DNA from: Nocardioides speluncae
GTDB taxonomy: Bacteria > Actinomycetota > Actinomycetes > Propionibacteriales > Nocardioidaceae
DNA: 64,000 nucleotides
Direction of reading: 5' to 3'
NCBI RefSeq assembly: GCF_003121585.1
Contig: NZ_QEOO01000011.1
Location: 186,001 to 250,000, forward strand
Shown here: positions 42,197 to 52,531 of the stretch, piece by piece
Layout of the letters: every line of letters starts with the position of its first letter
Numbering within the stretch: position 1 is the first letter of the stretch
Program-made: the position numbers and the translations under genes
Notes under the pieces: generated by a model
The model's database searches: none
Told to the model about the DNA's origin: nothing
The model's input: the letters and a program-made list of their open reading frames with translations, nothing else

Positions 42197-43513
42197 GTGA
42201 GACGGATGCGCGCACAGGCATCGGTGCTGCACATCGACCTGGATGCGTTCTTCGCCGCAGTGGAGCAGCGCGACAAGCCGTCGCTTCGCGGCAAGCCGGT
42301 CGTCGTCGGCGGCGTCGGTGGTCGTGGCGTGGTCGCGACCGCGTCCTACGAGGCCCGCGAGTACGGCGTCCGGTCGGCCATGTCGACCCGCGAGGCGCGG
42401 TCCCGCTGCCCGCACGCCGCCTTCCTCACCGGCCGCTTCCACGCCTACCGGGCCACAAGCCAGGCGGTGATGGAGCTGCTGCGCGGGGTCTCCCCACTGG
42501 TCGAGCCGCTCTCCCTCGACGAGGCGTTCGTCGACCTCGAGCAGGCCGGCCTCCCCGACCTCGAGGTCCCGACCGTGACCGAGTTCGCCGAGCAGCTGCG
42601 CAGCCGGGTCGCGGAGGTCAGTGGCGGCCTGACCGCCTCGGTCGGGCTCGCGTCGTCGAAATTCGTCGCCAAGGTCGCCAGCGACCTGGACAAGCCTGAC
42701 GGCCTGGTCGTGGTCGCTCCCGGCACCGAGCTCGACCTGCTGCGTCCGATGAAGGTCACGGTGATCCCGGGCGTCGGCCCGGCGACCGCCGAGCGGCTGC
42801 GCCGGACCGGCGTACACACCGTCGAGGACCTGCAGCGGCTCAGCCTGGACGAGCTGGTCCGCCAGGTCGGCAAGGCCAACGGCCAGGGCCTCTACCACCT
42901 GGCCCGGGCCGAGGACACCCGCGCGGTCGAGCCGCACCGGGAGACCAAGTCGGTCAGCGTGGAGGGCACCTACGACACCGACCTCACCGACCGGAAGCTG
43001 ATGGAGGCATTGCTCACCCGGCAGGCGGCAGGCGTCGGCGAGCGGCTGCGCAAGCACGGGCTGTCCGGCCGCACCATCTCGATCAAGGTCCGCCTGCACG
43101 ACTTCACCACGCTCAGCCGCTCCAGCACCCTCGCCTCGCCCACGGACAGCTCGTCGACCATCGCCCGGCTGGCCCGCGGCCTGCTGGCCGACCTCGACAC
43201 CTCGGGCGGCGTCCGGCTGCTCGGCGTCGGCGTCTCCGGGCTGGCCGACTGGGTCCAAGAGGACCTGTTCGGAGAGACCGCCGAGGCCGAGCCCGAGCTC
43301 GACCTCCCCGAGCCCGAGGCGCCCACCACCCACCAGCGGACCTGGGCTCCGGGCAGCGACGTCGAGCACGCCGAGCACGGCCGCGGCTGGGTCTGGGGGT
43401 CGGGCAAGGGCGTGGTCACCGTGCGGTTCGAGACCGCCGAGACCGAGCCCGGGCCGGTGCGCAGCTACTCGGCCGACGACCCGGCGCTGTCGCGGGTGGC
43501 GCCGGAGCCGTAG
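42197..43513 (+). CDS. dinB: DNA polymerase IV (Y family)
   Basis: The protein has 438 residues. Catalytic acids: HIDLDAFFAAVEQ near 13-25 and LSLDEAFVDLE near 105-115. Thumb HhH motif IPGVGPATAERLRRTGVHTVEDLQ near 191-214; little finger near 245-345. It copies past DNA damage with low fidelity. The tail after residue 360 (acidic EAEPELDLPEPEAP, then a WAPGSDVEHAEHGRGWVWGSGKGVVTVRFETAET module) is a UvrD/DinB-type Tudor-like extension common in actinobacterial DinB. Start GTG 42197 rests on the -10 position; ATG 42206 is the alternative. Its end overlaps the convergent oxoprolinase gene by 49 bases. Confidence 0.9.
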   Translation: MRRMRAQASVLHIDLDAFFAAVEQRDKPSLRGKPVVVGGVGGRGVVATASYEAREYGVRSAMSTREARSRCPHAAFLTGRFHAYRATSQAVMELLRGVSPLVEPLSLDEAFVDLEQAGLPDLEVPTVTEFAEQLRSRVAEVSGGLTASVGLASSKFVAKVASDLDKPDGLVVVAPGTELDLLRPMKVTVIPGVGPATAERLRRTGVHTVEDLQRLSLDELVRQVGKANGQGLYHLARAEDTRAVEPHRETKSVSVEGTYDTDLTDRKLMEALLTRQAAGVGERLRKHGLSGRTISIKVRLHDFTTLSRSSTLASPTDSSSTIARLARGLLADLDTSGGVRLLGVGVSGLADWVQEDLFGETAEAEPELDLPEPEAPTTHQRTWAPGSDVEHAEHGRGWVWGSGKGVVTVRFETAETEPGPVRSYSADDPALSRVAPEP

Positions 43514-46500
43514 CCGCCCCCGCCGGGGGTCTCGACGACCAGCACGTCCTCAGCCTCGACCGCAACGGAGTCCCGCCCTGCCAGCGGCTGTACGGCGCCG
43601 TCCGAGCGCTCCACCCACTGCCGGCCGAGCGCGCCGGGCTCGCCGCCCGCGAGTCCGTACGGCGGCACCCGCCGGTGGCTGCTCAGGATGTTGACCGTCA
43701 TCGGCTCCAGGAACCGGATCCGCCGCCGACCGCCGTTGCCACCCCGCCACTGCCCGGCGCCGCCGGTGCCGGGCAGGATCTCGAAGGACTCCACCCGCAC
43801 GGGGTAGCGCCACTCCAGTACCTCGGGATCGGTGAGCCGGGAGTTCGTCATGTGCGTCTGGACCACGTCGGTCCCCCGGAACCCGTCGCCCGCCCCCGAC
43901 CCGCTGGCGACCGTCTCGTAGTACTGGCTGCGCTCGTTGCCGAACGTCACGTTGTTCATGGTGCCGGACCCTTCGGCCTGCACCCCGAGTGCGGCGTACA
44001 GAGCGCCGGTGACCGCCTGCGAGGTCTCGACGTTGCCGGCCACGACCGCAGCGGGGTACGCCGGTGCGAGCATCGACCCGGGCGGAATCGTGACCCTGAT
44101 CGGCGCCAGGCAGCCGGCGTTGAGCGGGATGTCGTCGTCGACCAGGCTCCGGAACACGTAGAGCACCGCCGCCATCACCACCGACGACGGCGCATTGTCG
44201 TTGCCGGGCCGCTGCGACGAGGTGCCGGTGAAGTCGATCTCCGCACTCCGGGCCGCCCTGTCGACCCGCACGGCGACCTCGATCCGCCCGCCGCCGTCGA
44301 GCTCGTAGGAGTAGCTGCCGTAGCTCAGCGCCGAGATCACCCGGCGTACCGACTCCTCCGCGTTGCGCCGGACGTGACCCATGTACGCCGTCACGACGTC
44401 CAGGCCGAAGTGGTCCACCATCGCCCGCAGTTCTTCGACGCCCTTCTCGTTGGCCGCGACCTGCGCGCGGAGGTCGGCCAGGTTGGCAGTGGGGTTGCGG
44501 GAGGGGTACTCCGCGCTCAGGAGCAGGTCCACGGTCTCCGCCTCGCGGAGCCGGCCGTGCTCGACCAGCAGCCAGTTGTCGATCAGCACCCCCTCCTCCT
44601 CGACCCGGCCGCTGGCCGCCGGCATGGACCCCGGCGCGATCCCCCCGATCTCGGCGTGGTGGCCGCGCGAGGCGACGTAGAACAGCAGCTCGCGGCCGGT
44701 CTCGTCGAAGACCGGGGTGACCACGGTGATGTCCGGCAGGTGCGTACCGCCGCGGTAGGGGTTGTTGAGGACGTAGGCATCGCCGGGCTTGATCCGCCCC
44801 TCGTTGGCCTCGATGACCGCCTTGATGCTCTCCCCCATCGAGCCCAGGTGCACCGGCATGTGCGGGGCGTTCGCGATCAGGTTGCCGTCGGCGTCGAAGA
44901 GCGCACAGGAGAAGTCCAGACGCTCCTTGATGTTGACCGAGTGCGCCGTGCTCTGCAGCCGCACTCCCATCTGCTCGGCGATGGACATGAAGAGGTTGTT
45001 GAAGATCTCCAGCATCACGGGGTCGGCGTTCGTGTCGACGTCCTCGACCGGGCGGCGCGAGGAGACCCGGTTCAGCAGCAGGTTGCCGAGAGGGTCGACG
45101 GTGGCACGCCAGCCCGGCTCGACCACCGTGGTCGCATTCGCCTCGGCCACGATCGCCGGACCCTCGACCGCGTCGCCGGGACGGATCTCGGCGCGATGGT
45201 GGAGGCCGGCCTTGGTCCAGGCGCCGGCCACGAACATCTCGACGTCGGTCGCCGAGGCCTCCCCCGGCACGCCCTCGGTCACGGCCTCCTCGGCCCGGTC
45301 GGTATCCGCCCGCACCTCGACCGAGACCGCCTCGACCATCACCTGCTTGTCCGGCATCAGGAACGAGAAGCGACGACGGTACGCCGCCTCGAACTCGTCC
45401 AGCATCTCCTCGACCGGACCGATCCGCACCGGCAGCGCGGTGTCGGTGCCGTCGTACCGGAGCAGCGCGCGGGCCGTTGTCACCGCGCTCTCCGGCGGCA
45501 CCCCTTCGCCGGCCAGCTCGTCGAGCGCTTCCTGCAGCAGCCCCTCGACGACCTCGTCGAGAATCGGCCTGACCTCGCCGTCGACCGGCTTCTCCACCGC
45601 GCGCTCGCGCATCGCGGTGACATCGGCCAGACCCATGCCGTACGCCGACAGCACGCCGGCGAACCGGTGGATCACCACGCGGGTCATGCCGAGGGCGTCC
45701 GCGACCGCGCACGCATGCTGACCACCAGCACCACCGAATGTCGCGAGGGCGTACTCGGTCACGTCGTACCCGCGCTGCACCGAGATCTTCTTGATCGCGT
45801 TGGCCATGTTGGCGACGGCGATCTCGAGGAAGCCCTCGGCCACCTCCTCCGGCGTCCGGCCGTCGCCGATCTCGGCGGCGAGCTCGGCGAACTTCTCGCG
45901 CACAACTCCGCAGTCGAGCGACTGGTTGCCAGCCTCGCCGAACACTGCCGGGAAGTACGCCGGCTGGATCCGGCCGAGCATCACATTGGCATCGGTCACC
46001 GCCAGCGGACCACCCTTGCGGTACGACGCCGGGCCGGGCTCCGCGCCCGCCGAGTCCGGGCCGACCCGGTAGCGCGAACCGTCGAAGTGCAGGATCGACC
46101 CACCGCCCGCGGCCACGGTGTGGATGCTCATCATCGGCGCCCGCAGCCGGACCCCTGCGACCTGGGTCTCCAGCTCGCGTTCGAACTCGCCGGCGTAGTG
46201 CGACACGTCGGTGGAGGTGCCACCCATGTCGAACCCGATCACCCGGTCGAAGCCGGCCGCGGTGGCGGTACGGGCCATGCCCACGACGCCTCCCGCAGGG
46301 CCGGACAGGATCGCGTCCTTGCCGCGGAACCGATGTGCCTCGGTGAGCCCGCCGTTGGACTGCATGAACAGCAGGCGGGCCTGGTCGAGCGCGGCCGACA
46401 CCTGGTCGACGTACCGCCGCAGGATCGGCGAGAGGTAGGCATCGACGACGGTCGTGTCGCCGCGGGCGACCAAGCGCATGAGCGGGCTGACCTCGTGAGA

Positions 46501-47079
46501 CTCCGACACCTGGGTGAACCCGACCTCGCGGGCGGTCGCGCCGATCCGCTGCTCGTGAACCGGCTGCAGGTAGCCGTGCATGCACACCACGGCCACGGCC
46601 CGGAACCCGTCAGCGAAGGCGGCCGCGAGGTCCTTGCGGCAGGCATCCTCGGCGAGCGGCTCCAAGACCGTGCCGTCGGCCGCGACCCGCTCGGCCGCCT
46701 CGATCACCCGTGTGTGCACGGGCTCGGGCAGCCCGATCCGGCGATCGAAGATCCGAGGCCGGTTCTGGTAGGCGATCCGCAGCGCGTCCCGGAAGCCGCG
46801 CGTGACGACCAGCACGGTCGGCTCGCCGCGACGCTCGAGCAAGGCGTTGGTCGCGACCGTGGTACCCATCTTGACCGCCGCGATCCGATCGGCAGGAAGC
46901 GGTTCGCCGACGGGCGCGTCCAGCAGCCGGCGGATCCCCTCCACCACCGCGTCCGGATAGCGGGCCGGGTCCTCCGACAGCAGCTTGTGGGTGACCAGGC
47001 CACCGTCCGGGCGCCTGGCGACGATGTCGGTGAACGTGCCGCCGCGGTCGATCCAGAACTCCCAGCCGGGCTGGCTCAT
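43465..47079 (-). CDS. Fused hydantoinase A/B type 5-oxoprolinase
   Basis: The protein has 1204 residues. Hydantoinase A domains occupy about 1-680 ([19 protein letters not shown] near 5-23, [22 protein letters not shown] near 280-300), and hydantoinase B about 700-1195 ([58 protein letters not shown]). This is the eukaryotic-type fused OPLAH layout: ATP-dependent opening of 5-oxoproline to glutamate, or a hydantoin. ATG 47079 is coupled to the PxpA stop (ATGA overlap). A far longer frame to 47820 is spurious, since it would cross the PxpA gene. Confidence 0.85.
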   Translation of the reverse strand: MSQPGWEFWIDRGGTFTDIVARRPDGGLVTHKLLSEDPARYPDAVVEGIRRLLDAPVGEPLPADRIAAVKMGTTVATNALLERRGEPTVLVVTRGFRDALRIAYQNRPRIFDRRIGLPEPVHTRVIEAAERVAADGTVLEPLAEDACRKDLAAAFADGFRAVAVVCMHGYLQPVHEQRIGATAREVGFTQVSESHEVSPLMRLVARGDTTVVDAYLSPILRRYVDQVSAALDQARLLFMQSNGGLTEAHRFRGKDAILSGPAGGVVGMARTATAAGFDRVIGFDMGGTSTDVSHYAGEFERELETQVAGVRLRAPMMSIHTVAAGGGSILHFDGSRYRVGPDSAGAEPGPASYRKGGPLAVTDANVMLGRIQPAYFPAVFGEAGNQSLDCGVVREKFAELAAEIGDGRTPEEVAEGFLEIAVANMANAIKKISVQRGYDVTEYALATFGGAGGQHACAVADALGMTRVVIHRFAGVLSAYGMGLADVTAMRERAVEKPVDGEVRPILDEVVEGLLQEALDELAGEGVPPESAVTTARALLRYDGTDTALPVRIGPVEEMLDEFEAAYRRRFSFLMPDKQVMVEAVSVEVRADTDRAEEAVTEGVPGEASATDVEMFVAGAWTKAGLHHRAEIRPGDAVEGPAIVAEANATTVVEPGWRATVDPLGNLLLNRVSSRRPVEDVDTNADPVMLEIFNNLFMSIAEQMGVRLQSTAHSVNIKERLDFSCALFDADGNLIANAPHMPVHLGSMGESIKAVIEANEGRIKPGDAYVLNNPYRGGTHLPDITVVTPVFDETGRELLFYVASRGHHAEIGGIAPGSMPAASGRVEEEGVLIDNWLLVEHGRLREAETVDLLLSAEYPSRNPTANLADLRAQVAANEKGVEELRAMVDHFGLDVVTAYMGHVRRNAEESVRRVISALSYGSYSYELDGGGRIEVAVRVDRAARSAEIDFTGTSSQRPGNDNAPSSVVMAAVLYVFRSLVDDDIPLNAGCLAPIRVTIPPGSMLAPAYPAAVVAGNVETSQAVTGALYAALGVQAEGSGTMNNVTFGNERSQYYETVASGSGAGDGFRGTDVVQTHMTNSRLTDPEVLEWRYPVRVESFEILPGTGGAGQWRGGNGGRRRIRFLEPMTVNILSSHRRVPPYGLAGGEPGALGRQWVERSDGAVQPLAGRDSVAVEAEDVLVVETPGGGGYGSGATRDSAGSSAE

Positions 47080-47771
47080 GCAAGGCTCCGCAGCTCGAAG
47101 CCGGCTGCGGTGAGCGCGCGTCGTACCTCGCGGGCGACGGAGAGCACGGTCGGCCTGTCGCCGCGCACGCAGATGGAGTCGACCCGGGCGGCCATCTCCA
47201 CCGCGCGCCGGCCGACCTCGTCGATATCGGTGATCAGCGCGCCCGGCTTGCCGCGCGGGACCAGCCGGCCGTCGGGGGTGTAGGCCCGGTCGGGAAAGCC
47301 CTCGTGGAAGGTACGGCGCCCGGCGGCGCGCGCCCGGTCGAGGATCAGCGCGCCCTCCATGCCGAGCACGGGCAGGTCGCCGGACCCCTCCAGCAGCGCC
47401 TGCGCCTGCTCGGGGTCGTCGTACACACGGTGGTAGAGGGCGCCGTGGGGCTTGACGTAGCGCACGGTCGCGCCTTCCTTGCGCGCGATCCGGGTGAGGG
47501 TGCCGACCTGGTCGGCGATCTGCTCGGACAGCACCTTGAACGACACGTCGCGGGCCACCCGGCCGAAGTTCGGCCGGTCGTTGTAGGAGACCTGGGCGCC
47601 GACCGAGACCCCCGACCTCGCCGCGACCGCGCAGACCTTCCGCATCATCCGCTCGTCGCCGGCGTGGTAGCCGCAGGCGACGTTGGCGCTGGTGACCACC
47701 GCCAGCAGGCCCATGTCGTCGGTCAGCCCTTCGCCGAGGTCGGCATTGAGGTCGATGGATGAGGTGGTCAC
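47076..47771 (-). CDS. pxpA: 5-oxoprolinase subunit A (LamB/YcsF family)
   Basis: The protein has 231 residues. SIDLNADLGEGLTDDMGLLAVVTSANVACGYHAGD near 5-39 (family signature with metal-binding His/Asp), GATVRYVKPHGALYHRV near 100-116. PxpA, with PxpB and PxpC, opens 5-oxoproline in most bacteria. No PxpB/C genes are present; the coupled neighbour is a fused HyuA/B enzyme instead. Length slightly under the usual 245-255. Divergent from oligopeptidase B by 24 bases. Confidence 0.85.
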   Translation of the reverse strand: MTTSSIDLNADLGEGLTDDMGLLAVVTSANVACGYHAGDERMMRKVCAVAARSGVSVGAQVSYNDRPNFGRVARDVSFKVLSEQIADQVGTLTRIARKEGATVRYVKPHGALYHRVYDDPEQAQALLEGSGDLPVLGMEGALILDRARAAGRRTFHEGFPDRAYTPDGRLVPRGKPGALITDIDEVGRRAVEMAARVDSICVRGDRPTVLSVAREVRRALTAAGFELRSLA

Positions 47772-47781
47772 ACTCCGACGC

Positions 47782-47787
47782 TATCGT
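47782..47787 (+). promoter_or_regulatory. Candidate -10 box of oligopeptidase B gene
   Basis: TATCGT ends 8 bases before ATG 47796 in the 24-bp divergent gap; no Shine-Dalgarno, so a leaderless message is likely. Confidence 0.4.
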
Positions 47788-47795
47788 CTGCCGCC

Positions 47796-49958
47796 ATGGA
47801 GCACTCCGAAGTTGACCCACCCGTCGCCGACCGTCAGCCCGTGACCGCCGTTCATCACGGCGAGACCCGGACCGACGACTACGAGTGGCTGCGGCAGAAG
47901 GAGAAGCCCGAGGTCACGGCCTACCTGGAGGCCGAGAACGCCTACACCAAGGCCCGCACCGACCACCTGGCCGACCTGCGGCAGACGATCTTCGACGAGA
48001 TCAAGGCGCGGACCCAGGAGACCGACCTGTCGGTGCCGACCCGCAACCGCGGCTACTGGTACTACGGCCGCTCCTTCGAGGGCAAGGAGTACGGCGCGAG
48101 CTGCCGGGTCCCGGTCACCGACGAGAGTGACTGGACTCCCCCGCGGCCGGCGGAGGACGCCGCACCCGACCAGCCCGCGCTGCCCGGCGAGGAGGTGCTG
48201 CTCGACCACAATGTGCTCGCCGAGGGTCACGAGTTCTTCAGTCTCGGCGGGTCCGCGATCAGCCCGGACACCACCCTGCTGGCCTACTCGACCGATGTGG
48301 TGGGCGACGAGCGGTACACGGTCCGGGTCAAGGACCTCGGCACCGGCGAGCTGCTGCCCGACGAGATCACCGGCGTGATCGGCGGGGTGACCTGGGACCG
48401 TGACGGCAGCGCCGTCTACTACACGACCGTGGACGAGGCCTGGCGCGCCGACAAGATCTGGCGGCACCGGCTCGGCACCGGCCAGCCCGACGACGAGCTG
48501 GTCTTCCACGAGACCGACGCCCGGTTCTGGGTCGGCGTCGGCCGCACCCGCAGCGACCGGTTCCTGATGATCGCCTCCGGCTCGAAGTCCACCTCGGAGT
48601 ACCGCGTCCTGGACACCGAGGACCGCGCGGCCGGCTTCCAGGTCTTTGCCGAGCGTCGCGACGGCCTGGAGTACAGCCTCGAGCACGCCGTGATCGGCGG
48701 CGAGGACCGATTCCTGGTGCTGCACAACGCCGCCGGCGAGGACTTCGCGATCGGCATCGCGCCGGTGCGGCCGACGCTCCCGGAGGAGTGGGACGCGCTG
48801 ATCCCGCACACCCCGAGCGTGCGGCTCGAGGACGTGGACGCCTTCGCCGGGCACCTCGTCGTACACCAGCGCAGTGAGGGTCTGACCCAGCTCCGGATCC
48901 TCGAGCTCGGACCGGACTCCCCCAACGGCATCGCCGACGACTACCTGGTCCGGTTCGACGACGAGGTCTACACGATCGGCTCGGGCGCCAACCCGGCCTT
49001 CGAGCAGCCCGTGGTCCGGCTCGGCTACACCACGATGGCGACCCCCGCCTCGGTCCACTCGTACGACGTCCGCACCCGCGAGCTGACGCTGCTCAAGCAG
49101 ACGCCGGTGCTGGGCGGCTACGACCCGGGCGACTACGAGGAGCACCGGCTCTGGGCGAAGGCCGACGACGGCACCCAGGTGCCGATCTCGATCGTGGCCC
49201 GCCGCGGCGCCCGGGAGGCGGGACCGATCCCGACGCTCCTTTATGGGTACGGCGCCTACGAGATGTCGATCGACCCGTACTTCTCGGTCGCCCGGCTCTC
49301 GATGCTGGACCGCGGCGCGGCGTTCGCGATCGCCCACGTCCGCGGCGGCGGCGAGATGGGCCGGCACTGGTACGACACCGGCAAGCTCACGCACAAGCAG
49401 AACACGTTCTCCGACTTCATCGCCTGTGCCCGGCACCTGGTCGCGACGGGCTGGACGCGGCCGGACGTGCTGGTCGCCGAGGGCGGCAGCGCCGGTGGGC
49501 TGCTGATGGGCGCGGTGGCCAACCAGGCGCCGGAGCTGTTCGGCGGAGTCGTGGCCAACGTGCCGTTCGTGGACGCGCTCACCTCGATGCTCGACTCGAC
49601 CCTGCCGCTGACGATCGGCGAGTACGAGGAGTGGGGCAACCCGGAGGGCGACCCGGCGGCGTACGCCACCATCAAGGCGTACGCGCCGTACGACAACGTC
49701 GCGGCCGTCGACTACCCGCCGATCCTCGCCGAGACCTCGCTCAACGACACCCGGGTGCTGTACGTCGAGCCGGCCAAGTGGGTGGCCCGTCTCCGAGCCA
49801 CCGCCACCGGCCGCCGTGACTTCCTGCTGCGCACCGAGATGTCGGCCGGCCACGGCGGCGTGTCCGGCCGCTACAAGTCGTGGCACGACCGCGCCTTCTC
49901 GCTGGCGTGGATCCTCGATCGGATGGGCTTGGCCGATTCGGCCCGGAAAGCACCGTAA
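47796..49958 (+). CDS. ptrB: Oligopeptidase B (S9A prolyl oligopeptidase family)
   Basis: The protein has 720 residues. N-terminal beta-propeller (DDYEWLRQKEKPEVTAYLEAEN near 28-49 is the typical lid) and C-terminal alpha/beta hydrolase with S565 (GGSAGG), D651 (NDTRV) and H686 (GHGG). It cuts small peptides after Arg or Lys in the cytosol. No signal peptide. Full-length compared with the usual 680-720 residues. Confidence 0.9.
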   Translation: MEHSEVDPPVADRQPVTAVHHGETRTDDYEWLRQKEKPEVTAYLEAENAYTKARTDHLADLRQTIFDEIKARTQETDLSVPTRNRGYWYYGRSFEGKEYGASCRVPVTDESDWTPPRPAEDAAPDQPALPGEEVLLDHNVLAEGHEFFSLGGSAISPDTTLLAYSTDVVGDERYTVRVKDLGTGELLPDEITGVIGGVTWDRDGSAVYYTTVDEAWRADKIWRHRLGTGQPDDELVFHETDARFWVGVGRTRSDRFLMIASGSKSTSEYRVLDTEDRAAGFQVFAERRDGLEYSLEHAVIGGEDRFLVLHNAAGEDFAIGIAPVRPTLPEEWDALIPHTPSVRLEDVDAFAGHLVVHQRSEGLTQLRILELGPDSPNGIADDYLVRFDDEVYTIGSGANPAFEQPVVRLGYTTMATPASVHSYDVRTRELTLLKQTPVLGGYDPGDYEEHRLWAKADDGTQVPISIVARRGAREAGPIPTLLYGYGAYEMSIDPYFSVARLSMLDRGAAFAIAHVRGGGEMGRHWYDTGKLTHKQNTFSDFIACARHLVATGWTRPDVLVAEGGSAGGLLMGAVANQAPELFGGVVANVPFVDALTSMLDSTLPLTIGEYEEWGNPEGDPAAYATIKAYAPYDNVAAVDYPPILAETSLNDTRVLYVEPAKWVARLRATATGRRDFLLRTEMSAGHGGVSGRYKSWHDRAFSLAWILDRMGLADSARKAP

Positions 49959-50198
49959 GGGGCTTAAGGACTTCTTCAAAGTTACTGTCCTGCCAAGGGT
50001 GCCCCCCTGAAAAGTCCCTGAGAAGCAACTTTCTCGGCAACTGATTGGCGCCCTCGTACGTCATTCCCTGTGTAGACGACAGGTGATCGGGTACTCGCAG
50101 CATCTCGAAGGAATGTTCGGGCCACTCGATCCGTTGGACTTGGCGTGAGGTGACCGCACCACATCGGTCACTCCGCGCGTACGAAGGAGGGGCGTCCC
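49959..50198. other. 240-bp intergenic region before the second sigma gene
   Basis: No coding frame. It holds the 7-bp dyad at 50150-50171, a ribosome site (AAGGAGG at 50184-50190) and presumably the sigma gene promoter; TTGGAC near 50134 might be a -35, but no matching -10 was convincing. Confidence 0.55.
50150..50171. promoter_or_regulatory. Dyad in the sigma gene leader
   Basis: GTGACCG (50150-50156) and CGGTCAC (50165-50171) form a perfect 7-bp inverted repeat around 8 bases, 28 bases before the ATG. It could be an operator or an mRNA hairpin. Confidence 0.45.
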
Positions 50199-51161
50199 AT
50201 GGCGACACGCACGGCAACGAGGAGCGCAGGAACTCGGGAGATCGAGGGCCGCGACAGCGTCGGCCTGTACCTGGACGAGATCGCCCGTAACCCGCTGCTC
50301 GACGCGGCCACCGAGGTCGAGCTCTCGAAGACGATCGAGGCCGGCCTGATGGCCGAGTACCTCCTCGCTGAAGGCCGGATCGGCCGCAAGAAGGGCGGAG
50401 CGCCCGGCACCGCCTCCAAGGAGGAGCTCGAGTGGCTCGCCGAGGAGGGCCGCCGCGCCGTCGACACCTTCATCACCGCCAACCTCCGGCTGGTGGTCTC
50501 CATCGCCCGCAAGTACGGCCGCTCGCAGATGCCGATGCTGGACCTGATCCAGGAGGGCAACACCGGCCTGATCCGCGCGGTCGAGAAGTTCGACTACGCG
50601 AAGGGCTACAAGTTCTCCACTTACGCCACCTGGTGGGTGCGCCAGGCGATCACCCGCGGCATCGCGCAGCAGGCCCGAGTGGTGCGGCTGCCCGTGCACG
50701 TGGTCGAGGAGCTCAACCAGGTCGGCGGCGCCCGGCGTACTCTCGAGCGCCAGCTCGGCCGCGAGCCGGAGCCGCAGGAGATCGCCGAGGAGCTCGGCAT
50801 GGAGCTGGAGCGGGTGCTCGACCTGCTCGCCTGGGGCCGCGAGCACGTCAGTCTCGACACCCCGGTCGACGAGGACGGCGACACCTCGCTCGGTGACCTG
50901 ATGGCGCAGGAGACCTCCCCCGGACCGGACCTGACCGTGCTCGACGTCGAGGCCCGCGACCGGCTCAACAGCCTGGTCGGCCTGCTCGACGAGCGCGCGG
51001 CCGACATCATCCGGTCCCGCTACGGGCTGGTCGACGGCCGCCAGCACAAGCTGGCCGACATCGGCGCCAAGCACGGCATCTCGGCCGAGCGGGTGCGCCA
51101 GCTGGAGCGCGAGGCGCTGCAGAAGCTGCGCAAGTTCGCAGACCCCGATCTCGCCGCCTGA
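50199..51161 (+). CDS. Sigma-70 family group 2 sigma factor (SigB/HrdA-D type)
   Basis: The protein has 320 residues. No long N-terminal extension. Regions: 1.2 (GLYLDEIARNPLLDAATEVELSK near 27-50), 2 ([37 protein letters not shown] near 115-150), 3 near 165-240, 4 (KLADIGAKHGISAERVRQLEREAL near 286-309). A second, non-essential type of principal-like sigma for stress or stationary phase. Region 2.4 is almost the same as SigA, so promoters likely overlap. Strong AAGGAGG ribosome site. Confidence 0.9.
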   Translation: MATRTATRSAGTREIEGRDSVGLYLDEIARNPLLDAATEVELSKTIEAGLMAEYLLAEGRIGRKKGGAPGTASKEELEWLAEEGRRAVDTFITANLRLVVSIARKYGRSQMPMLDLIQEGNTGLIRAVEKFDYAKGYKFSTYATWWVRQAITRGIAQQARVVRLPVHVVEELNQVGGARRTLERQLGREPEPQEIAEELGMELERVLDLLAWGREHVSLDTPVDEDGDTSLGDLMAQETSPGPDLTVLDVEARDRLNSLVGLLDERAADIIRSRYGLVDGRQHKLADIGAKHGISAERVRQLEREALQKLRKFADPDLAA

Positions 51162-51251
51162 CGCGCGCTCCTGCCGGCGTGCTGCAGGGGCGCGACGGTG
51201 GGTCAGCCCGCGTCAGGCCGGCGTACCACGTCCGGCTCGGCGGCTGAGCGC

Positions 51252-52529
51252 TCAGCCGCCGAGATCGGCCAACTTGTCTGAAGCAGTCTGAGCCTTCTCG
51301 ACGACGTCGGTCGGCACCTGCTTGTTAGCGGCGATGCGCTGCTGCCAGAGCTGGACGGCGATCACCCGGGCCGCGGCCTCCTCGGCCCGCTCCCGCGGGA
51401 TCCGGCCGGACTCGATCGCCCTGCTGACCGCGGCGTGGGTCTTGGCCGTGTCGGCCGGCATCAGCAGCAGGTCGGCACCGGCCACCAGCGCCTTGATGCC
51501 GGGCTGATCGAAGCCCATCACCGCGCCCATCCCCATCGAGTCGGTGATCGCGATGCCCTGGAAACCGCCGGTGTCGCGCAGCACGTCGTACGCCGCGGGC
51601 GCCAGGCTGGCCGGGCGGCGGGCGTCGAACGCCTCGACCGCAATGTGGCTCATCATCACCGCCGGCGCTCCTGCCTGCACCCCCGCACGGAACGGCACCA
51701 GGTCGTGCTTCTCGAGCTCCGCGAACGTGGAGGACAAGACGGGCAGCGAGGTGTGGCTGTCGCTGGTCACGCCGCCGTGCCCCGGGAAGTGCTTGGTGGT
51801 CGACACCACCCCTGCCGCGTTGAATCCCTTGACCGCCGCGGCGGTTGCCCGGGCCGCGATCTTCGGGTCCTCCGACGGTGACCGCGAGCCGATGGTCGGG
51901 TCGGCGGCGCCGATGGTGACGTCGGCGACCGGAGCGAAGACCCAGGTGAACCCGAGCGCACGCAGCTCCATCGCCATCGCGTACGACGCCTGCCGGACGA
52001 CCTTGCGGCCCTGCTTGCGGTCCGCCTCGATCGCGGCGCCGGCGCTCGCGAACGGCGGGAAGTCGGTGGCCACGCCGCGCAGGTGAGAGACGGTGCCGCC
52101 CTCCTGGTCGACGCCGATCACCGCCGGGAAGTCGCGGCCGTCGGCCGCCATCGCGTCCCGTACCGCCTGGGTGGTGGCCATGACCTGGTCGGTGTCGGCG
52201 ACGTTGTCCGAGGTCACGCAGACCCCGGCGAGGTGCAGCTTCTCGACCAGCGCACGGACCTCGGCCGGGTCGGTGCCGGCGTAGCGGCCGACGATCAGCT
52301 GGCCGGCGAGACGATCGGAGTCCCAGTCGGCGATCAGCTCCCGCGCCTGGTCCAGCTCCCCGGCGGTCGGTCCCCAGCCGAGCGGCCCGGTGGCCGGCGC
52401 CTCTTCCGCGGCGGTCGACGGCGCCCGGTCCTGGCTCGGCGACGGGTCGCCGGACGGGCCGGACGTCTCGACCGCGCAGGCGGCCAGCGACGCGGTGGCT
52501 GCGGCCGCGAGCAGGAGTCGTAGCCGCAT
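51252..52529 (-). CDS. GH3 beta-N-acetylglucosaminidase (NagZ-like lipoprotein)
   Basis: The protein has 425 residues. Lipoprotein signal (LLAAAATASLAAC, Cys near 18). AVIGVDQEGGTVSHLRG near 142-158, VSTTKHFPGHGGVTSDSH near 248-266 (His-Asp acid/base loop of NagZ) and nucleophile D330 (ITDSMGM). It would release N-acetylglucosamine from peptidoglycan or chitin fragments at the cell surface. The longer frame upstream overlaps coaE and is not used; ATG 52529 is 2 bases after the coaE stop. Confidence 0.88.
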   Translation of the reverse strand: MRLRLLLAAAATASLAACAVETSGPSGDPSPSQDRAPSTAAEEAPATGPLGWGPTAGELDQARELIADWDSDRLAGQLIVGRYAGTDPAEVRALVEKLHLAGVCVTSDNVADTDQVMATTQAVRDAMAADGRDFPAVIGVDQEGGTVSHLRGVATDFPPFASAGAAIEADRKQGRKVVRQASYAMAMELRALGFTWVFAPVADVTIGAADPTIGSRSPSEDPKIAARATAAAVKGFNAAGVVSTTKHFPGHGGVTSDSHTSLPVLSSTFAELEKHDLVPFRAGVQAGAPAVMMSHIAVEAFDARRPASLAPAAYDVLRDTGGFQGIAITDSMGMGAVMGFDQPGIKALVAGADLLLMPADTAKTHAAVSRAIESGRIPRERAEEAAARVIAVQLWQQRIAANKQVPTDVVEKAQTASDKLADLGG

Positions 52530-52531
52530 CG

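Noticed and set aside
42100..42200. LexA/SOS box before dinB
   Set aside because: No TCGAAC-N4-GTTCGA-like palindrome is present in the dinB upstream region.
43675..47283. A 1202-codon plus-strand frame opposite the oxoprolinase gene
   Set aside because: Low-complexity Arg/Asp/His-rich translation typical of the antisense of GC-rich coding sequence; the minus strand has conserved hydantoinase motifs.
43465..47820. A single 1451-codon frame on the minus strand
   Set aside because: Its first 247 codons run antisense/out of frame through the clear PxpA gene; the real gene starts at ATG 47079.
47781..49979. A 732-codon minus-strand frame opposite oligopeptidase B
   Set aside because: Antisense shadow; the plus strand carries the catalytic Ser-Asp-His set.
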